Positions 7,755 through 14,993 of a stretch of DNA of 36,611 bases are shown in pieces. Each line of letters starts with the position of its first letter. Position 1 is the stretch's first letter. A program made the position numbers and the translations under genes. Origin of the DNA: Phaeovulum vinaykumarii (GTDB lineage Bacteria; Pseudomonadota; Alphaproteobacteria; Rhodobacterales; Rhodobacteraceae); assembly GCF_900156695.1 (NCBI RefSeq), contig NZ_FTOM01000012.1, positions 1 through 36,611 on the forward strand, written 5' to 3'. The notes under the pieces are model-generated. The model saw only the letters and a program-made list of their open reading frames with translations, was not told where the DNA came from and did not search any database.

Positions 7755-7901
7755 CTAGCTCCCGCGTTCACTGAACAACGCGTTCAGCTGCGAGATCAAG
7801 CTCCACGTTAGCCGCGACTGCTCGTTCAAGGCCGTTGTCAAAGCGCTCATGTCCGGCCGAAAACGACCTTCGTGCTTTATGCAGCGAAGGCCCGGTTCGT
7901 C
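7755..7901 (-). pseudogene. 3' fragment of a gene cut by the IS66 element
   Basis: The minus-strand frame ends RFRPDMSALTTALNEQ, then SRLTWSLISQLNALFSERGS and TAG, and is open up to the IS66 end. If the element and one copy of the target duplication are removed, the frame continues into sequence right of 10403 (GASDGSADEP), with no obvious start codon or domain. The tail resembles the plus-strand tail at 5540-5643. I cannot identify the protein. Confidence 0.35.
7894..7901. repeat. Left target-site duplication of the IS66 element
   Basis: GGTTCGTC directly abuts the left end of the insertion element and is repeated exactly at the right end. Eight base pairs is the duplication length expected for IS66-family elements. 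Confidence 0.9.
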
Positions 7902-7917
7902 GTAAGCGGTGTCCCGA

Positions 7918-9483
7918 TCACACGTTGGCTGGGTAATTCCACGGGAGCAGATCATCGATCAGGCTTTGCTTGTGACCTTGGACGATGGCGGTAAGCGTGG
8001 ATGAGAGCCATGCTTGGGGATCGACGCCGTTCATTTTGCAGGTCTCGATCAGCGATGCGATGACGGCCCAGTTTTCGGCGCCGGCATCGTGGCCCGCGAA
8101 GAGGGCATTCTTGCGGTTGAGAGCGATGGGGCGGATGGTGCGTTCGACGGTGTTGTTGTCGATCTCGACGCGGCCATCGGTGAGGAAGCGGCCAAGGCCT
8201 CCGCGGTATTTGGCGATGTAGGCGAGGGCTTCGCCCAAGGGCGACTTGACTGATGCACGGGCGCGGTGGTGGGTCAGCCAGTCGTCGATGCGGACAAGGA
8301 TCGGGGCGGAGCGGTCTTGTCGGGCAGCCAATCGCGTTGCGGGATCTCCGCCGCGGATCTCGGCCTCAATGGCGTAGAGATCGCGGATGAGGGTCACACC
8401 TTCTTCGGCAATCGGCGCGGGTCCGGTGCGGCTGATCTCGATCAGTTTGCGGCGCGCATGGGCCCAGCAATGCGCGAGTTGTCTGCCCGGGCCGATCCGG
8501 TCCGCAGCGATCAGGCGGTTATATCCGGCATAGCCGTCAACTTGCAGAATGCCGCTAAAACCCTGCAAGATCCGCTCCGCATGCTGCCCGCCGCGACCGC
8601 GGGCATAGCTAAAGACCACGCCCGGAGGTGCTGCGCCGCCCCAAGGCCGGTCATCGCGGGCAAGGGCCCAGAAGTATCCGGTCTTCGTTTTCCTCCGCCC
8701 CGGATCGAGGACCGGGGCGCGGGTCTCGTCCATAAAGAGCTTCGTTGACCGCTTCAGATTGGCCATCAGCGCATCATAGACGGGTCGGAGCTCAAAGGCG
8801 GCGCGACCGACCCAATCGGCCAGGGTGGAGCGGTCGAGGTCGACGCCTTGACGGCTGTAGATCTGGGCCTGACGATAAAGCGGCAGGTGATCGGCATACT
8901 TGCCGACCAGCACATGGGCAACCGTGGCTTCGGTCGGCATGCCACCCGAGATCAGCCTTGCTGGTGCGGGGGCTTGCGTGACACCATCGGTGCAAGAGCG
9001 GCAGGCGTTCGGGCGGCGTGTGACGATGACGCGGAACTGGGCGGGCACGATGTCGAGCCGTTCCGAGACGTCCTCACCAATGCAATGCAGGCAGCCTCCG
9101 CAGGCGCAGATCAGGCTGTCCGGCTCGATGATCTCTTCGATGCGCGGTAGGTGCTTGGGCAGCGCGCCACGGTTGGCAGCACGCGGTTTGGCGGGGCGAT
9201 CCTCGGCGCTTGCGGCAAAACGATCCCCCGGATCGTTTTGTGATCCGCTGCGCTCCTCGGCATGGACCACTGCCATGGCCGTTTCGAGGTCTTCCAACGC
9301 CAGTTCGAACTGATCCGGATCGCTCTTCTCCGAACGTCGCCCGAAGGCCGCCTGCTTGAAGGCTGCAACCAGCTTCTCCAGCCGGTCGATCCGCTCGTCC
9401 TTGCGCTTGTCGCGCGCATCCGCGGCGATCAACATCGCCTTCAGTGCAGCAATTTCTTCAAGCAGATCAGCGGTCTTCGGCAT
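7918..9483 (-). CDS. tnpC: IS66 transposase TnpC
   Basis: DDE transposase of the IS66 family (521 aa, full length). It has an N-terminal leucine-rich coiled coil (LLEEIAALKAMLIAADARD), the FGRRSEKSDPDQFEL segment and a zinc-finger-like IEPDSLICACGGCLHCIGED motif near residue 145. The DDE core shows LFMDETRAPVLDPG, LQVDGYAGYNRL and VEIDNNTVERTIRPIALNRK. The C-terminal SLIETCKMNGVDPQAWL is the usual IS66 end domain. All catalytic positions are present, so the enzyme is probably active. The stop lies 16 nt from the left end of the element. Confidence 0.97.
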   Translation of the reverse strand: MPKTADLLEEIAALKAMLIAADARDKRKDERIDRLEKLVAAFKQAAFGRRSEKSDPDQFELALEDLETAMAVVHAEERSGSQNDPGDRFAASAEDRPAKPRAANRGALPKHLPRIEEIIEPDSLICACGGCLHCIGEDVSERLDIVPAQFRVIVTRRPNACRSCTDGVTQAPAPARLISGGMPTEATVAHVLVGKYADHLPLYRQAQIYSRQGVDLDRSTLADWVGRAAFELRPVYDALMANLKRSTKLFMDETRAPVLDPGRRKTKTGYFWALARDDRPWGGAAPPGVVFSYARGRGGQHAERILQGFSGILQVDGYAGYNRLIAADRIGPGRQLAHCWAHARRKLIEISRTGPAPIAEEGVTLIRDLYAIEAEIRGGDPATRLAARQDRSAPILVRIDDWLTHHRARASVKSPLGEALAYIAKYRGGLGRFLTDGRVEIDNNTVERTIRPIALNRKNALFAGHDAGAENWAVIASLIETCKMNGVDPQAWLSSTLTAIVQGHKQSLIDDLLPWNYPANV

Positions 9484-9562
9484 GGCGCAGGTCTATCATA
9501 GCTGCCCTGCCGATGCCCGCCCAAAGCATCAACCGAGTCATCCTGCCACAGGGCAAAACCGG

Positions 9563-9916
9563 TCATTCCACCGCCTCGGGAGCCTTCGCCTCTATGGCCC
9601 GAACGCGGCGCCAGTCGAGCCCCGCAAACAGCGCCTCGAACTGCGCATGGTTCATCACCATCAGCCCATCCTTCACGGCAGGCCAGGTGAAGCTGTGCTC
9701 TTCCAGCCGCTTGTAGGCCATCACCAGACCGGTGCCGTCCCAGTAGAGCAGCTTCAGTCGATCTGCTTTCTTCGCGCGAAACACAAAAACCGTTCCGGTG
9801 AACGGGTCCTTGCGCAGCTCGTTCTTCACCATCGCCGCCAAGCTGTCATGGCCCTTGCGGAAGTCTATGGGCTTGGTTGCCACCATGATCCGCACCCGGT
9901 TCGACGGGAAGATCAC
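9563..9916 (-). CDS. tnpB: IS66 accessory protein TnpB
   Basis: IS66 Orf2-like protein (117 aa), required together with TnpA and TnpC for transposition; its biochemical role is not settled. The family signature is clear: VATKPIDFRKGHDSLAAMV, then FRAKKADRLKLLYWDGTG and LVMAYKRLEEHSFTWP. Length is normal and the frame intact. It overlaps tnpA by 4 nt (ATGA), indicating translational coupling. Confidence 0.96.
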   Translation of the reverse strand: MIFPSNRVRIMVATKPIDFRKGHDSLAAMVKNELRKDPFTGTVFVFRAKKADRLKLLYWDGTGLVMAYKRLEEHSFTWPAVKDGLMVMNHAQFEALFAGLDWRRVRAIEAKAPEAVE

Positions 9917-10287
9917 GGGCGGGCCTGCAGCGCCATGACCAGTTCCGCAACTCGGGCCGCAGGTGTGGCAGCATCCAAGCGCACCGTCACCGGCCCGATC
10001 ATCAGATCAATCGATGCCGTCGCTGTCACTGTCGCGACTACCATCTGCGAGGCCACGGGCGCCGCAAACTCCGCCCCCAAAACCTCGGGCACAACCAGTT
10101 TGCCCTGCCGTGCCAAAGTCCGCCACGACGACAGATGGTTGGCCTTCACCCCATGCCGACGCGCCACTTCGTTCACGGTGACGCCCGCCACCAGTGTCTT
10201 GGCAACGATCCGCCCTTTCGCCTCGTCAGACCAGCGCCGCTTGGCCCCCGGAGCCGCCAAAAGCTCCACAAAACAAACGGCCTCCAT
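9913..10287 (-). CDS. tnpA: IS66 accessory protein TnpA
   Basis: IS66 Orf1-like protein (124 aa) with a helix-turn-helix of transposase type: KRRWSDEAKGRIVAKTLVAG, then VTVNEVARRHGVKANHLSSW. The start at 10287 is preferred because AGGAG lies 8 nt upstream; an open frame to 10338 adds 17 residues without family similarity. It is the first gene of the three-gene operon; the promoter must lie in the roughly 100 nt up to the right end of the element. Confidence 0.94.
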   Translation of the reverse strand: MEAVCFVELLAAPGAKRRWSDEAKGRIVAKTLVAGVTVNEVARRHGVKANHLSSWRTLARQGKLVVPEVLGAEFAAPVASQMVVATVTATASIDLMIGPVTVRLDAATPAARVAELVMALQARP

Positions 10288-10395
10288 ACTGCGCTCCTGA
10301 TGGACTCCCACTGATACCTCCCGTGCAAATCTCCACACGGGGCCCCATCGCAGCTTACGGATTCAGCGGGAAGGTGGGGCCAGAACAGCGCTTAC

Positions 10396-10403
10396 GGTTC
10401 GTC
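10396..10403. repeat. Right target-site duplication of the IS66 element
   Basis: GGTTCGTC, identical to the left copy at 7894-7901, directly follows the CTTAC right end of the element. Confidence 0.9.
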
Positions 10404-10472
10404 CGCACTGCCGTCACTCGCGCCCCGGCTGAAGAGTGAAAGGCGTGCCGGTTTTCCGGTGACGGGTTGAGG

Positions 10473-10509
10473 GCTGGGAGAGAGGCTCCCGGCGCCTGTC
10501 GCGGAGGAA
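10473..10509 (+). promoter_or_regulatory. 5'-leader hairpin, copy 1 (before DUF932 gene)
   Basis: Arms GCTGGGAG (10473-10480) and CTCCCGGC (10486-10493) pair around an AGAGG loop, followed by GTCGCGGAGGA containing the ribosome-binding site. The same layout with the same loop occurs before the gene at 12389. It probably acts in the mRNA leader. Confidence 0.5.
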
Positions 10510-10514
10510 TGTCG

Positions 10515-11714
10515 ATGGGTGTTGTGGAAGTTCTGGATCCGGTCGCACCGGCGCGGGCTGGTGGCTGGAAGGTGGATGTGAGCCGGGGGGAGCGCAACGG
10601 GCGGGTGTCGTCCGAATGGTTCAACCGGCCCGATGACGAGCGGTACCTGTCGCTCGACGATCTTTGGGCCTCGGTGAAGGGCCGTTCCGAGCGCAGCCGC
10701 AGCCGGGTGGTGCAGACGGCCGATATTCGTGTCGAGGCCGCGCGCGACAGCGCCGAGCGGTTGCATCTGGTTCTGCCGAAAGCGCACGAACCGGTTGCGC
10801 CGACGCACTGGGCCTTTGGCCAGCTTGCCAGCATCGTCGGCGCCCCGGCCTCGTACCTGCGGCAACTGCCGGCGCCGCTCGCCGGGATCAACCTGCAATA
10901 TGGCCTCTCCAATCACCGCGCCGAGCAGGTCAAAATCTTCGAGACCGAAGATGGCCGCACCGAATTGCGCGCCGTGACGGGCCCCGATTACGGCCGGATC
11001 CATGACTTCGAACTGGTCGAGGCTGTCCAGCGCCTCGCGGGCAATGGCACCGGCGATACGCGCTGGAAGGTGCCGGGTGTGCTCGACTGGTCGACGGGGG
11101 TCTACAACCCCGATGTCGAGATCAGCCGCGACACGACCACGCTCTATGCCTCGGACCGCGACGTCTTCCTGTTCCTCGTCGATGATCACAACCCGATCGA
11201 GGCGGGGCGGTTGGCCGACGGTTCCCCCGATCTCTACTTCCGGGGTTTCTATTGCTGGAACTCCGAGGTGGGGGCGAAGACGCTTGGCATGGCGAGCTTT
11301 TACCTCAGGGCGGTGTGCCAGAACCGCAACCTCTGGGGTGTCGAGGAGTTTCAGGAGATCAAGATCCGCCACTCGAAATACGCGGCCTCGCGCTTCGCGC
11401 ATGAGGCGGCCCCGGCCTTGACGCGCTTCGCCAATTCCTCGCCGCAGGGGTTCGTGAACGGCATCCAGGCCGCGCGGCAACAGATCGTGGCGCGCAACGA
11501 TGAAGACAGGGCTGATTTCCTGAGGAAACGTGGCTTCTCGAAGGCCGAATCCGGCAAGATCATCGAGAAGGTGCTGATGGAAGAGGGCCGCCCGCCCGAA
11601 AGCATCTTCGACTTCGTGCAGGGAATCACTCGGCTCGCGCGCGACAAGACCCAGCAAGATGTCCGCCTCGACATGGAAGGGCGGGCCAAGAAGCTGCTCG
11701 ACCGGGTTGGCTGA
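10515..11714 (+). CDS. DUF932 plasmid/phage-like protein
   Basis: DUF932 protein (399 aa), a family common on plasmids and phages and often annotated phage/plasmid-like protein TIGR03299. Its biochemical role is unknown; a role in DNA metabolism or anti-restriction has been suggested by context only. Recognisable segments are SSEWFNRPDDERYLSLDDLW, THWAFGQLASIVGAPASYLR, a central VFLFLVDDHNPIEAG and GFYCWNSEVGAKTLGMASFY. The C-terminal half is helical (LRKRGFSKAESGKIIEKVL). The start at 10515 is chosen because GGAGGA lies 6 nt upstream; earlier in-frame starts would leave it inside the gene. It begins a co-directional series with the RadC-like gene. It lies only about 110 nt from the IS66 insertion, which may have separated it from an upstream promoter. 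Confidence 0.92.
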   Translation: MGVVEVLDPVAPARAGGWKVDVSRGERNGRVSSEWFNRPDDERYLSLDDLWASVKGRSERSRSRVVQTADIRVEAARDSAERLHLVLPKAHEPVAPTHWAFGQLASIVGAPASYLRQLPAPLAGINLQYGLSNHRAEQVKIFETEDGRTELRAVTGPDYGRIHDFELVEAVQRLAGNGTGDTRWKVPGVLDWSTGVYNPDVEISRDTTTLYASDRDVFLFLVDDHNPIEAGRLADGSPDLYFRGFYCWNSEVGAKTLGMASFYLRAVCQNRNLWGVEEFQEIKIRHSKYAASRFAHEAAPALTRFANSSPQGFVNGIQAARQQIVARNDEDRADFLRKRGFSKAESGKIIEKVLMEEGRPPESIFDFVQGITRLARDKTQQDVRLDMEGRAKKLLDRVG

Positions 11715-11785
11715 GACAGCGTTCGACGGTGCGACCACCTGCGTGGCGGTCGCGCCTCTCTCCCTTTCAGCACAGCGCCGCTGAT

Positions 11786-11810
11786 CCCCCGCCCGCAAGG
11801 GCGGGGGCTT
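11786..11810 (+). terminator. GC-rich hairpin after the DUF932 gene
   Basis: A nine-pair perfect stem (CCCCCGCCC 11786-11794, GGGCGGGGG 11799-11807) closes on a GCAA tetraloop and is followed by CTT. It lies between the DUF932 stop and the RadC-like start. The weak T-run means it may attenuate rather than fully terminate. A second stem (GCGACC/GGTCGC) lies just upstream at 11730-11754. Confidence 0.5.
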
Positions 11811-11837
11811 CGGCGCTTGCACTTCTGCGAGACCCCC

Positions 11838-12278
11838 ATGACCCCCCAGGAAGAAACCATCATCCTCGAGGCCCGCGATATCCTTGGCCGTTATCTCAGC
11901 CAGAACCCGGTGATCGGCAGCTGGCAGGCGCTGCTCGATTATTGCGCGCTCACCGTGCGTGGACCGATCGAGCGGTTCCATGTGCTCTATCTCGACCGCA
12001 AGAACCGCATCATCTCCGACGAGCTGCTCTCGACCGGCACGGTCGATCATGTCCCCGTCTATCCGCGCGAGGTGATCAAGCGGGCGCTGATGCTGAACGC
12101 GAGCGCGCTGATCTTGATCCACAACCACCCCTCTGGGGATCCGACACCCTCGGAAGCCGATTTCGGCATGACAAAGGAAATCCAGAAGGGCTGCCGCTAC
12201 CTCGGCCTGACCCTGCATGATCACATCATCGTCGGCGCGGGAACGGAGCTGAGCCTGAGGGCCTTGGGCAAGCTCTGA
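11838..12278 (+). CDS. RadC-like JAB/MPN domain protein
   Basis: RadC/YeeS-type JAB-domain protein (146 aa). The metal-binding JAMM motif is complete: HNHPSGDPTPSEAD gives H-x-H and the downstream D, and an upstream glutamate lies in ISDELLSTGT. Domain arrangement: a short N-terminal helix (ETIILEARDILGRYL), then FHVLYLDRKNRIISDELL and the motif, ending in LTLHDHIIVGAG. Chromosomal RadC (about 220 aa) has an additional N-terminal helix-hairpin-helix; this short form is the mobile-element type. Function is not established for the family; it is often found in plasmid and phage anti-restriction or repair modules. The ATG at 11838 is used; an alternative at 11817 adds seven residues. Confidence 0.92.
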   Translation: MTPQEETIILEARDILGRYLSQNPVIGSWQALLDYCALTVRGPIERFHVLYLDRKNRIISDELLSTGTVDHVPVYPREVIKRALMLNASALILIHNHPSGDPTPSEADFGMTKEIQKGCRYLGLTLHDHIIVGAGTELSLRALGKL

Positions 12279-12298
12279 CGATCAAGCCCGACCCTGAG

Positions 12299-12330
12299 CC
12301 GTCGCCCTCGAGGAAGAGGGCGGCGGTTTG
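12299..12330 (+). terminator. Hairpin terminator after the RadC-like gene
   Basis: CCGTCGCCCTC (12299-12309) pairs with GAGGGCGGCGG (12316-12326) with one G-T wobble around GAGGAA, followed by TTTG. It starts 21 nt after the RadC-like stop codon. Confidence 0.65.
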
Positions 12331-12344
12331 GGGGTGACGGTGAT

Positions 12345-12384
12345 GGCGGGGAGAGAGGCTTCCCGCCCCCGTCGCAGGAGAACC
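12345..12384 (+). promoter_or_regulatory. 5'-leader hairpin, copy 2 (before gene at 12389)
   Basis: GGCGGGGAG (12345-12353) pairs with CTTCCCGCC (12359-12367) around an AGAGG loop and is followed by GTCGCAGGAGAA holding the ribosome-binding site. It matches copy 1 at 10473 in loop, spacing and downstream motif, while the stem differs in sequence but still pairs. Confidence 0.5.
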
Positions 12385-12388
12385 CGAG

Positions 12389-12904
12389 ATGCTCGATCAA
12401 GATTTCCACGCGCGAAAGGCCACTCCGACGATGCGGTTTGACGCCGATGCGCGGCCCGCGCCCAATCCCGATCTGCCCTTCGTTCTGAAACTTGTCGCCC
12501 CGGATCTTGGAGCGGCGATGGCCGGGCAGGACCGCCCGGTGGAACTCGATCGCTATGCGACGCTCGCGGATGCGATGTTCGCCGCGGTCGTGCTGGCGCA
12601 GCAAGTCGGCCCCGATGTTGTCCCGCACATGATGGTGATCCTCGATCGTGAAGAGCGCCTCGTGCTGGCAGGAGAGTTGGCCGATGGCGCGATTGCCTGG
12701 TGCAACCCCGTGCTCTCCGCGCCCGAGGCCCGCTCGGTGTTGCGCGAGGCGAGCGGCTTGCGCGCGCGGGCGAGCCAGGCTGCGGGATGGCGCGAACATG
12801 GGTTCGTGGCGCATCTGCGCCGTCGCGCCGATCACCTCGAGGGGCGGCTCGTCGATCCGCTCTGGCGTCTCGTCGCCGCCCGCGCGCTGCAGCGCGCGGC
12901 GTGA
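12389..12904 (+). CDS. Hypothetical protein, 171 aa
   Basis: Not recognised by function. The start is supported by AGGAG 9 nt upstream within a leader hairpin shared with the DUF932 gene. The protein is soluble. Its first half has strand-helix alternation (LPFVLKLVAPDLGAAM, DAMFAAVVLAQQVGP, VPHMMVILDREERLVLAGEL) and a strongly basic, arginine-rich helical C-terminus (FVAHLRRRADHLEGRLVDPL). It is part of the co-directional backbone block with DUF932 and the RadC-like gene. Shared leader structure with DUF932 suggests shared regulation. Codon use matches its neighbours. Confidence 0.7.
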   Translation: MLDQDFHARKATPTMRFDADARPAPNPDLPFVLKLVAPDLGAAMAGQDRPVELDRYATLADAMFAAVVLAQQVGPDVVPHMMVILDREERLVLAGELADGAIAWCNPVLSAPEARSVLREASGLRARASQAAGWREHGFVAHLRRRADHLEGRLVDPLWRLVAARALQRAA

Positions 12905-13006
12905 GGGCGGAGAGATCGAGAAGGGCAGGGGGCCCGGGGTGCGCCGCCGGGCAGAGAGATCGCCCAGTCCGGCATCCCCCCCTTTTTCCGAACCGGAGTT
13001 GACCCG

Positions 13007-13288
13007 ATGACCATGACCGAAGTCCCGCTGCGCGCGGCAGATGGCGCCCTCGGCCGTCGATCTGGCCCCGATCTTCGCCGCGCCGTTGACATGACCGATC
13101 CCGCATATCTGCGCCTCGGCCTGCCACTGACGGCATCGCCGCTCGCCGTCCTGCGTGCGGCGGTTCGGGCACTTCATCCCGATACCCGCGCCGTTCGCGG
13201 GTTTCGGGCGGCGCGCAAGCGGTTCTACCGGCAGATGCTTTGCGCCCATGCGGCGCGTCAGGCTGCGGGCGACCAGTGCGCCGGCTGA
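13007..13288 (+). CDS. Small hypothetical basic protein, 93 aa
   Basis: Not recognised. GGAG lies 9 nt upstream of the ATG. The C-terminal two-thirds is arginine- and alanine-rich and helical (SPLAVLRAAVRALHPDTRAV, then FRAARKRFYRQMLCAHAARQ), which would suit nucleic-acid binding. The order LRLGLPLTASPLAVLRAAVRALHPD superficially resembles the start of a J-domain helix pair, but the HPD is followed by unrelated sequence, so I do not claim a DnaJ role. It is flanked by other unknown genes of the same strand with about 100-nt spacers. Confidence 0.6.
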   Translation: MTMTEVPLRAADGALGRRSGPDLRRAVDMTDPAYLRLGLPLTASPLAVLRAAVRALHPDTRAVRGFRAARKRFYRQMLCAHAARQAAGDQCAG

Positions 13289-13363
13289 GCGCGCCTGCCC
13301 ATCCTTTCGTTCCAATCCAGCGCCCGGCCTCTTGGCGGGGCGTCTCACTCTCAGGAGGTTCCC

Positions 13364-13783
13364 ATGGCGGATTACTTCACCCATTTTTCTTGCCTGATCG
13401 ATGTCGGGACGGTCGAAAAGGCCGCCCGCGCGCTCGCGCTGTTTGCGGATTTGCGCGTGGCCGATCAGGAGGCCGATGACCCGGAGGTTTCGGGGTTCGA
13501 TCTGAAGCGCCAGGATGGGCCCGAGGGCAGCATCCTGTGGATCCATGACGCTGAACATGGCGATGTCGAGGCGGTCATCCGCTTCGTGCTGCGCCTCGCT
13601 GAAGACCTCGATCTCACCGGCCTCTGGGGCTTCCAACACGCCCTGACCTGCTCGCGCCCGCGCCTCGATGCCTATGGCGGTGGTGCGCATGTCATCGACC
13701 TTGGCGCGCGCAAATCCATCGGTTGGATCAGCACCCAGGAATGGCTGGCTGCGGCGCTGAACGGGGAGGACATCGATGCCTGA
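13364..13783 (+). CDS. Hypothetical protein, 139 aa
   Basis: Not recognised. It has a strong ribosome-binding site (CAGGAGG, 8 nt upstream). The acidic protein reads like a compact alpha/beta domain: FTHFSCLIDVGTVEKAARAL begins it, ILWIHDAEHGDVEAVIRFVL is central and HVIDLGARKSIGWISTQEWL ends it. The stop overlaps the next gene by 8 nt (ATGCCTGA), so the two are translationally coupled and probably work together. The acidic character is typical of small plasmid-backbone proteins of unknown role. Confidence 0.7.
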   Translation: MADYFTHFSCLIDVGTVEKAARALALFADLRVADQEADDPEVSGFDLKRQDGPEGSILWIHDAEHGDVEAVIRFVLRLAEDLDLTGLWGFQHALTCSRPRLDAYGGGAHVIDLGARKSIGWISTQEWLAAALNGEDIDA

Positions 13784-14420
13784 GACCATCTGCACCACCG
13801 TCTACCAGTTCCCCGAACTCTCGGATGCGGCCAAGGAAAAAGCGCGCAGCTGGTATAGCGACCTCGCGCCCCACGATGATTGGTGGGACGCGGTCTATGA
13901 GGATTTCGAGCGGATCTGCGAGATCCTCGGCCTCCGCCTGAAGACCTCGCCCGTCCGCCTGATGGGCGGCGGCGTGCGGCAAAAGCCTTGTGTCTGGTTT
14001 TCGGGGTTCTGGAGCCAGGGGGACGGGGCATCGTTCGAGGGCCACCTCCGTCACACCAAGGGCGTGGCCGCGCGCATTCGGGACTATGCACCGATGGATG
14101 CGACGCTGCACGGCATTGCCGACCGGCTGCAGGCCATCCAGCGCAGGAACTTCTATCAGCTCGTCGCCGAGGCGACCCATCGCGGGCGCTACTACCACGA
14201 ATACACCATGTCCGTGGATGTCACGCGCGACAGCCCGAGCAGCCAGCCCCCCACCGAGGATGCCGAGGAGATCGTGACCGAGGCGCTGCGCGATCTGGCC
14301 CGCTGGCTCTACCGCCAGCTTCAGGCCGAATACGAGCACCTCACCTCGGACGAGGCGATCGAAGAGGGGATCATCGTCAACGCGTACACCTTCACTGAAG
14401 AGGGGCGGCGCTTCGGGTGA
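13776..14420 (+). CDS. Conserved hypothetical protein, 214 aa
   Basis: Unknown function. Some databases label similar proteins antitoxin of a toxin-antitoxin stability system, but I see no antitoxin domain and do not support that name. The N-terminus (TVYQFPELSDAAKEKARSWY) is typical of a small family on mobile elements. The middle contains VWFSGFWSQGDGASFEG, an acidic-aromatic patch, and the C-terminal part (EEIVTEALRDLARWLYRQLQ, ending TFTEEGRRFG) is helical. It overlaps the previous gene by 8 nt. Its last 236 nt are repeated at 15599-15834 with mostly synonymous changes, and a toxin-antitoxin cassette sits between the two copies. Confidence 0.75.
   Translation: MPETICTTVYQFPELSDAAKEKARSWYSDLAPHDDWWDAVYEDFERICEILGLRLKTSPVRLMGGGVRQKPCVWFSGFWSQGDGASFEGHLRHTKGVAARIRDYAPMDATLHGIADRLQAIQRRNFYQLVAEATHRGRYYHEYTMSVDVTRDSPSSQPPTEDAEEIVTEALRDLARWLYRQLQAEYEHLTSDEAIEEGIIVNAYTFTEEGRRFG
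14185..14420 (+). repeat. Direct repeat, left copy (3' end of the 214-aa gene)
   Basis: The last 236 nt of the gene, through its stop codon, reappear at 15599-15834. Identity starts at GGCGCTACTACC and ends exactly at the stop; sequence after the two stops is unrelated. Roughly a dozen positions differ, most of them at third codon positions. Confidence 0.95.
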
Positions 14421-14476
14421 ACTGTGACCTCCAAGGCGCGGAGTTACGGTTGTTACACATATTTCTGTTATTTCAC

Positions 14477-14504
14477 TTGAGGTGAGGCGCGCATGGCGTA
14501 TATC
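14477..14504 (+). promoter_or_regulatory. Probable promoter of the HTH/PIN pair
   Basis: TTGAGG (14477-14482) and TATATC (14499-14504) are separated by 16 nt and lie 25-50 nt upstream of the antitoxin gene. The surrounding 14450-14500 stretch is AT-rich compared with its neighbours, as expected of a transferred cassette with its own promoter. Confidence 0.5.
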
Positions 14505-14528
14505 TGATGGGAAAAGCGGGAGAGACCG

Positions 14529-14993
14529 ATGACGACGGCTGCAAAGAGGACGGAAGACAAAGGGCTCATGGAGCGCCCTCCGACGCGCGAGGAGATCGAC
14601 AGCGCCGCGCATGCCGCGACGGCGATCGCGATCGCTATGGAGCTGGATGGTGGCCTGAAGATTTCAGGTGAGCACGGCGAGGCGGTCAAGATTGCCCCTG
14701 CGGTTGGCAACCTCATCATCGAGCTCTTGGGCCATGTCAGCAATGGCAATATGGTCACGCTTGTGCCCGTCGGTACGATGCTGACCACACAAGAAGCGGC
14801 GGACATGCTCAATATTTCCCGCCCTTATCTGACCAAGCTCCTGCTCCGAGGCGACATCAAGTTCGAGCAGGTTGGATCGCATCGTCGTGTGAGGATTGAC
14901 GAGTTGATGCGCTACCGTGCTGACAAGGCCCGCAAACAAGAGAGTGCGTTGGCCGACCTTGCCCGGCTTGGGCAGGAGTTCGACAACGAATGA
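14529..14993 (+). CDS. Helix-turn-helix antitoxin of a PIN-toxin pair
   Basis: Excisionase-type helix-turn-helix protein (154 aa). Residues 86-130 form the DNA-binding domain (LTTQEAADMLNISRPYLTKL, then GSHRRVRIDELMRY), which is the MerR/excisionase-like fold used by several antitoxins. The N-terminal half (EEIDSAAHAATAIAIAMELD, HGEAVKIAPAVGNLIIELL) is helical and probably mediates dimerisation. The tail (KQESALADLARLGQEFDNE) is probably the toxin-binding part. GGGAGAG lies upstream of the start. It overlaps the PIN gene by 4 nt (ATGA), the standard arrangement of type II pairs. It likely represses its own promoter. Confidence 0.88.
   Translation: MTTAAKRTEDKGLMERPPTREEIDSAAHAATAIAIAMELDGGLKISGEHGEAVKIAPAVGNLIIELLGHVSNGNMVTLVPVGTMLTTQEAADMLNISRPYLTKLLLRGDIKFEQVGSHRRVRIDELMRYRADKARKQESALADLARLGQEFDNE

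Larger units (their letters stand above)
7902..10395 (-). mobile_element. Complete IS66-family insertion sequence (tnpA-tnpB-tnpC)
   Basis: A 2494-bp element. The left end reads GTAAGCGGTGTC and the right end, read inward on the other strand, GTAAGCGCTGTT, so the terminal repeats share GTAAGCGxTGT. The GTAA start is the signature of IS66 ends. Both ends abut identical GGTTCGTC duplications, so insertion was simple and probably recent, without later rearrangement. All three genes are intact and read right to left: tnpA and tnpB overlap by 4 nt, and tnpC follows after 79 nt. The element should be mobile. Confidence 0.95.

Noticed and set aside
10392-12224. 610-codon minus-strand open frame
   Set aside because: Antisense to the DUF932 and RadC-like genes; no domain recognised. 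It is only mentioned as the possible continuation of the tail cut by IS66.
13007-13288. DnaJ-like reading of the 93-aa protein because of an HPD triplet
   Set aside because: Only the triplet and one helix fit; the rest of the J-domain is missing.
12221-13798. 525-codon minus-strand open frame
   Set aside because: It covers several plus-strand genes with good ribosome-binding sites and has low-complexity, arginine/proline-rich composition typical of antisense frames.
13776-14420. Antitoxin label for the 214-aa protein
   Set aside because: No antitoxin domain or coupled toxin is visible; the neighbouring pair has its own HTH antitoxin and promoter and is an insertion.
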